Below, piece by piece: positions 7,232 to 10,651 of a stretch of 10,651 nt of DNA. The notes beneath the pieces are model-generated. The model had not been told where the DNA came from and did no database searches. It worked only from the letters and a program-made list of their open reading frames with translations. The number at the start of each line of letters is the position of its first letter. The first letter of the stretch is position 1. The stretch comes from Anaerolineales bacterium. GTDB lineage: Bacteria; Chloroflexota; Anaerolineae; 4572-78; J111. The DNA is taken from assembly GCA_012032575.1 (NCBI GenBank), contig JAAUSP010000228.1:1-10651 (forward strand), in the 5' to 3' direction. The position numbers and the translations under genes are program-made.

Positions 7232-7268
7232 AAGCTATCAAATCCTGCGATTGAAATTCAAAAACTTT

Positions 7269-8737
7269 TTACGGGATAGAGGTAGAAAGATAATCCTGGA
7301 CCACCCAGCCAATGCGCTCGTTCGGATCTGTCACCTTGACCCAAACTTGCCAATCTACCGAAATCTGCTCGTTAAACATCAAGACCCATGTTCCCTCGGC
7401 CAGGGTACCGGCCACCAGCCCGCCGGGTTTCCAGCGCAGTTTCACTCCACGCCCGCCGGTAAAGGCAATCCGTGCGGGCACAGGCAGCGGCGTGGGAGAC
7501 GGGGTAAAGGTAGCTGTGGGGCTGGGGGGGGTCGTGGGGGTGGCGGTCGGGCTGGCAGTCGAGGTGGGAGTCAGAGTGGGGCTAGGGCTGGGAGTCAGGG
7601 TGGGGGTATCGGTTGGGGTTGGAGTGGGGCTTGGCCCCAGAGTAGGGGTGGCGGTAAAAGTTGGGGTGGACGTTGGGGTTGGGGGAATAACCGGATTTAG
7701 TTCGGTGGTCGGAACGTAAAGCAGGACCAGGGCTAAGGGCTGCTGCACCGCTGCCGCCACTCGATTTTGCAGATCAACCACCTGCTCATAGTTAAAACTG
7801 CGTGACGATCTGACCAGGGCTTCAACTTTGAGGCTGCCGTCCTCCTGCCGAACCTGGCTCCACTCGGCCAGACGGGCGGTTGAATCAAGCTGCCTTATTT
7901 CGCTGCTCAGAGCTTGCTCAATCTTCTTTTCCAGGGTTACTTCTTGAAAATGGGTTACGGTAAGCTGTCCCAAAATGCCCCCCACCAGCACAAACAGGAT
8001 GATCGAGCTAAAAATGCTACCGATAAAAACAGCCAGGTCGCCATGTCCGTCCAGATGGGGCCGAAACCCGACCAGCAGAAAGATGAGTTCACTGGCGGCG
8101 CAGATAGCCACCAGATTGGTCAGAAAAAGTAACAGCGCGCCCCCGGCAATCGTCCATTCAAACCAGGCCAGGCCAATGCCGACTGTTACCAGCGGCGGTA
8201 CCAGGGCCACAGCTATAGCCACCCCCGCCAGCGCCGAAGAGACATTGGGCCGGCACAGCGCATAAGCGCCGGCCATCCCCGATAACAGGGCGACTCCCAA
8301 ATCAAACAAGGAGGGGGCTGTACGGGCCATAATCTCGCCGGTAGGGTCGGCTCCGGGAATAGCCAGACCGACCAACACCCCCATGGCTACGGCCAAAAGC
8401 ATCCCCCGCAGCAGGTCCCCCCGGAAATCAAGAGCAATTTGCTATCGGCGTGAATCGCACCCAGACCCAACCCGACAATGGTGGCCATGAGGGGCGAAAT
8501 AATCATCGCCCCGACGATGGTCGTCGGGCTGTCCAGACGCAGGCCCAGACCGGCAATCCCGGCGGCCAGGGCGATCATTATAAAAAAATCGGGCCGGGAG
8601 CGGGCATTGCGGCGGACTTGTTTGTAAATTGCCAGCCGTTCCGACAAGTCCAGCCGGGGCAGGAGCGAACGTCCTCCCCAATCCCCAGGTTCAGGATTAG
8701 TGTCTGTATCGAATATCTGCCCCGGCTGAGTCGTCAT
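7269..8737 (-). CDS. DUF389 membrane protein with Thr/Pro linker and C-terminal SH3-like domain (one frameshift)
   Basis: Two frames join after one missing base in a G run at 8417-8422, giving 1470 bp and 489 residues. After a soluble N-terminus of about 50 residues come membrane segments near 51-68, 73-95, 113-129, 142-160, 166-195, 198-226 and 237-258. Conserved DUF389 blocks are present: [20 protein letters not shown] and [21 protein letters not shown] soluble domain (about 259-349) follows, then a linker of roughly 70 residues made of Thr-Pro and Ser-Pro pairs (about 350-422), then an SH3-like domain (423-489; [31 protein letters not shown]) of the kind that binds cell-wall material. The tail is probably outside the membrane. 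DUF389 proteins have no settled function. The gene begins 27 bp after the BMP lipoprotein gene; only a weak AGG precedes its ATG, consistent with translation coupled to the gene upstream. Confidence 0.85.
7473..7691 (-). repeat. Low-complexity Thr-Pro/Ser-Pro coding repeat, G-rich on the plus strand
   Basis: The stretch codes for dozens of Pro alternating with Thr or Ser (for example [20 protein letters not shown]) and separates the DUF389 part from the SH3-like part. The plus strand carries many runs of three or more G at short spacing. Such linkers are frequent in exported Chloroflexota proteins and act as stiff spacers. Confidence 0.85.
8417..8422 (-). other. Frameshift site (one base missing in a G6 run) in the DUF389 gene
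   Basis: Minus strand TCCGGGGGGACC; a seventh G gives Ser-Gly-Gly-Asp and joins KLLLISGG to [13 protein letters not shown] across a loop between two membrane segments. The upstream frame otherwise ends at 8387 after nine residues unlike the family. Confidence 0.85.
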
Positions 8738-8764
8738 CTGGGCTTTACCTGCAATCCAGAACTA

Positions 8765-10432
8765 TCACTCTACCTGCTGGCTGGATAACTCCACCAATTG
8801 GTCGTCCTGCAAACCGAAGACTTTGACCACTTCCTGGGAGGGACAGCAGTCGGCATCATCGGGGCCGGCCTCGACCATATAGACGACAATCAAGTCTTCT
8901 CTAATACTGATCGAGCGAACCTGCACCCGGTCGCCCAAAGCAGCGGCGGCCAGTTGCACGGGTGCGGCATTCTGGTCGGTCGCCACCACCAAATCGTAAA
9001 GACGACTGGTCCCGCCGTAATCAGTCATTAGAAAGAGCACCGCCTCATCCTGACTGTCGCCGGTCAAGTCGCCGTAGGCCACCAGGTCGCCCATGGCAAC
9101 AACCAAACTGTTAGCCGGGTCGAGGTACTCGCCATTGGTTAAAGTGGCGGTGACTTTATCCTGGGTGCCGACCTCATAGGTGGCGTTGCGCAGCGCCGCC
9201 AGGTTCAGGTCGCCGGCGGTCAGACTGGTTTCGATTTTTGATGCGCCGACAGGCCAGCCGGTGTCAACTTTGCCATCCATCAAATCCAGCCGCAGTTGCG
9301 CCAGCTCATCTTTCAGCGGCTGAGGCACTTTATCCTCAAAACTGTGGAAGGAAGCCAGATCAACGCCGCCATCAGCCAGCGTGCCGATGTAATTGCTGCC
9401 CCCGCCGAAAAGACCCTGAGCCATATTCCGAATGGTGGTCGCTACAGCCAAATCGGTGTGTTTGACCACACTGGTCAGGTAGACATCGGCATAGTCGGGG
9501 TTGCTGACGGCCTGATCGGCGTCCACGCCGATGACGGTCAGGTTGTTGGCTTGAGCGACTTCGGCGCTGCCCAGGCCGGTCGCCCCGGCCACCGGGAAGA
9601 TGATGTCGCAGCCCTGGCCGGCCAGTTCGGCGGCAATGGTTTGGCCAAAGGCCGGATTGCCAAAGTCACCGGCAAAGATGCCCTCGCCGCCGATGTCAAT
9701 GGCCGGATCGGTGCGCCAGCCCAGCACGTTCACCTCAGCCTCTTTTTGCTGATTGTAGTATTCAACGCCGTGTTCAAAGCCGACCATAAAGATCAAAACC
9801 GGCGGGATGGGGACGCCGCCATAAGTGCAGACCGTCCCGGTTTGGCTCATGCCGGCAGCCAGATAACCGGCCATAAAGGAGGGGTCCGCCACATCAAAGA
9901 GGATACCCTTCATATTAGGGGCCTGGCTGGGAAAATCCACGATAGCAAAGGGCACGGTGGGATTGGCTTCAGCCGCGGCCTTGGTGGCCTGGGCCATCTC
10001 AAAACCGACCGTTACCACCCCATCGAAGCCATTGTTAAGGAATTGACTGATCCGTGAACCGGCTGTGGCCGGATCGGCATTGGGGAGAGCCTGAACGTGT
10101 GCGTTCGCCTCGGTTCCGGCCTGCTGCATCCCTTCCCAGGCCAGTTGCTCAAAGCCGCGGTCGTCAATCCGGGCGGCCACCAGGCCAAACTGTTTTTCGG
10201 GGGCCGGGGCTTCTGCGGCTGTTTGGGAAACCGTATCCGTTTGGGGCACCAGGGACTCTTCGGCAGCGGCCTCGGTGGCCTCACTGGTTGGAGTGACCTC
10301 AGCTTCCTCAGTCGGCGCGGGGGTTGTCTGTACGGCTGCGGATTGTGCCGGTGTCGGCGCGACGCCGACACAAGCGGTCACTGTCAGCAGCAGCATAATT
10401 ATCAATGACCAGATTAAAAGTTGTTTCATCAT
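8765..10432 (-). CDS. BMP/PnrA-family substrate-binding lipoprotein with an added C-terminal DGDG/CC domain
   Basis: The N-terminus is a lipoprotein signal (MMKQLLIWSLIIMLLL) with lipobox VTAC; Cys21 is the lipidated residue. A Thr/Ala/Glu/Pro-rich tether runs to about 78. Residues 79-395 form the periplasmic-binding fold of the BMP family (FGLVAARIDDRGFEQLAWEG, GFDGVVTVGFEMAQAT, VPFAIVDF, GILFDVADPSFMAGYLAA, GCDIIFPVAGATGLG, VIGVDADQ), which usually delivers nucleosides or related ligands to an ABC importer. Residues 408-545 are an extra domain absent from ordinary BMP proteins: NATY, LTNGEY, GDLTGDSQDEAVLF, LGDRVQVRS and GPDDADCCPSQ, the same type found three times in the LysM protein. AGGAGAAAT precedes two adjacent ATGs (10432, 10429); spacing favours the second. 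No permease or ATPase gene lies nearby, so its transporter partner is unknown and it may instead be a sensor or scavenger. Confidence 0.9.
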   Translation of the reverse strand: MMKQLLIWSLIIMLLLTVTACVGVAPTPAQSAAVQTTPAPTEEAEVTPTSEATEAAAEESLVPQTDTVSQTAAEAPAPEKQFGLVAARIDDRGFEQLAWEGMQQAGTEANAHVQALPNADPATAGSRISQFLNNGFDGVVTVGFEMAQATKAAAEANPTVPFAIVDFPSQAPNMKGILFDVADPSFMAGYLAAGMSQTGTVCTYGGVPIPPVLIFMVGFEHGVEYYNQQKEAEVNVLGWRTDPAIDIGGEGIFAGDFGNPAFGQTIAAELAGQGCDIIFPVAGATGLGSAEVAQANNLTVIGVDADQAVSNPDYADVYLTSVVKHTDLAVATTIRNMAQGLFGGGSNYIGTLADGGVDLASFHSFEDKVPQPLKDELAQLRLDLMDGKVDTGWPVGASKIETSLTAGDLNLAALRNATYEVGTQDKVTATLTNGEYLDPANSLVVAMGDLVAYGDLTGDSQDEAVLFLMTDYGGTSRLYDLVVATDQNAAPVQLAAAALGDRVQVRSISIREDLIVVYMVEAGPDDADCCPSQEVVKVFGLQDDQLVELSSQQVE

Positions 10433-10452
10433 ATTTCTCCTGAGCGTAACTC

Positions 10453-10545
10453 ATAGGAACTGAGGGAACTCGTTGGAACTAAGGGGACTCGAGAGATTTC
10501 TCCCAGTTCCCTTAGTCCCTTTCAGTTCCCTTGAGTTCCTCCTAT
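10453..10545. repeat. Inverted array of GGAACT-type short repeats
   Basis: The left half carries ATAGGAACT, GGGAACT, GGAACT, GGGGACT spaced about 9-11 bp; the right half carries the complements AGTTCCC, AGTCCCT, AGTTCCC, AGTTCCT, ending in CCTAT. The halves can fold into a long imperfect hairpin around 10489-10504. The element occupies nearly the whole gap between the BMP gene and the upstream gene, and its right end overlaps that gene's stop codon. It may end transcription of the upstream gene or be a repeat family; no promoter could be picked out within it. Confidence 0.65.
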
Positions 10546-10651
10546 TGCCCATCCTCCGGTGCGGGTTGGATATCCCTGGCTAGTTGCAGGGCTGCGGCTT
10601 CCGCCTGTTGGCGGGCGGCTTCTTCGGCCTGCCGTTGTGCTTCTTGCTCGG
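10542..10651 (-). CDS. C-terminal end of an unidentified protein with Ala/Glu/Gln-rich tail (partial)
   Basis: An open minus-strand frame enters from the right edge and ends at a TAG at 10542-10544, giving 35 residues. The visible part (EQEAQRQAEEAARQQAEAAA, then LQLARDIQPAPEDGQ) has high Ala, Glu, Gln and Arg content, no helix breakers in the first 26 residues and the pattern of a charged single alpha-helix or coiled coil, with a Pro-containing end. This is too little to name a family. It is co-directional with all other genes in the window. Confidence 0.55.
   Translation of the reverse strand, partial: EQEAQRQAEEAARQQAEAAALQLARDIQPAPEDGQ

Noticed and set aside
8417..8422. Programmed ribosomal frameshift at the G6 run in the DUF389 gene
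   Set aside because: The first frame stops nine residues after the run with no stimulatory element that I can see, and six similar indels occur in two unrelated genes, so sequence error is the simpler explanation.
8765..10432. Part of a complete ABC importer locus
   Set aside because: No ATP-binding protein (Walker A/ABC signature) or permease is encoded anywhere in the window.

Overview
The window looks like chromosomal DNA of a Chloroflexota bacterium, most likely an Anaerolineae-type lineage from a metagenome. That assignment is inference from protein style: a long Thr-Pro/Ser-Pro linker, META and LysM exoprotein modules, a BMP-type lipoprotein with an extra C-terminal domain, and short heptamer-type intergenic repeats. 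There is no rRNA or other taxonomic marker. All credible genes lie on the minus strand, so the genetic order runs from the right edge to the left edge.

Layout in transcription order. The right edge holds the last 35 codons of an unidentified gene with an Ala/Glu/Gln-rich, coiled-coil-like tail. After a short inverted-repeat element comes a BMP/PnrA-like substrate-binding lipoprotein (8765-10432). Close behind it (gaps of 27, 37 and 17 bp) follow a DUF389 membrane protein fused through a Thr/Pro linker to an SH3-like domain (7269-8737), a stand-alone OmpR/PhoB-type winged-helix protein without receiver domain (6911-7231), and a small GlsB/YeaQ-type membrane protein (6651-6893). These four could be one operon. 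A repeat-bearing gap (6445-6650) leads to a roughly 909-residue MGH1-like/GH63-type glucosidase (3716-6444). A 126-bp imperfect palindrome separates it from a very large secreted protein that runs off the left edge: signal peptide, LysM, three copies of a DGDG/CC domain, two META domains, and an alpha/beta hydrolase of the TAP/S33 kind.

The three largest reading frames of the left and middle regions are broken by single-base indels, mostly in C/G runs. I find seven (six apparent losses, one apparent gain). Correcting them restores family motifs exactly, and for the two genes fully contained in the window it restores a length divisible by three. This pattern fits uncorrected long-read sequence better than gene decay, so the genes are probably intact in the organism.

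How the genes work together is only partly visible. The clearest link is the DGDG/CC domain, present three times in the LysM exoprotein and once at the C-terminus of the BMP lipoprotein, so two unrelated envelope proteins share an accessory module. The rest is an envelope-oriented set (lipoprotein, membrane proteins with an extracytoplasmic SH3-like tail, secreted hydrolase) plus a cytoplasmic-type glucosidase. I see no defence system, CRISPR array, transposase, RNA gene or biosynthetic cluster.
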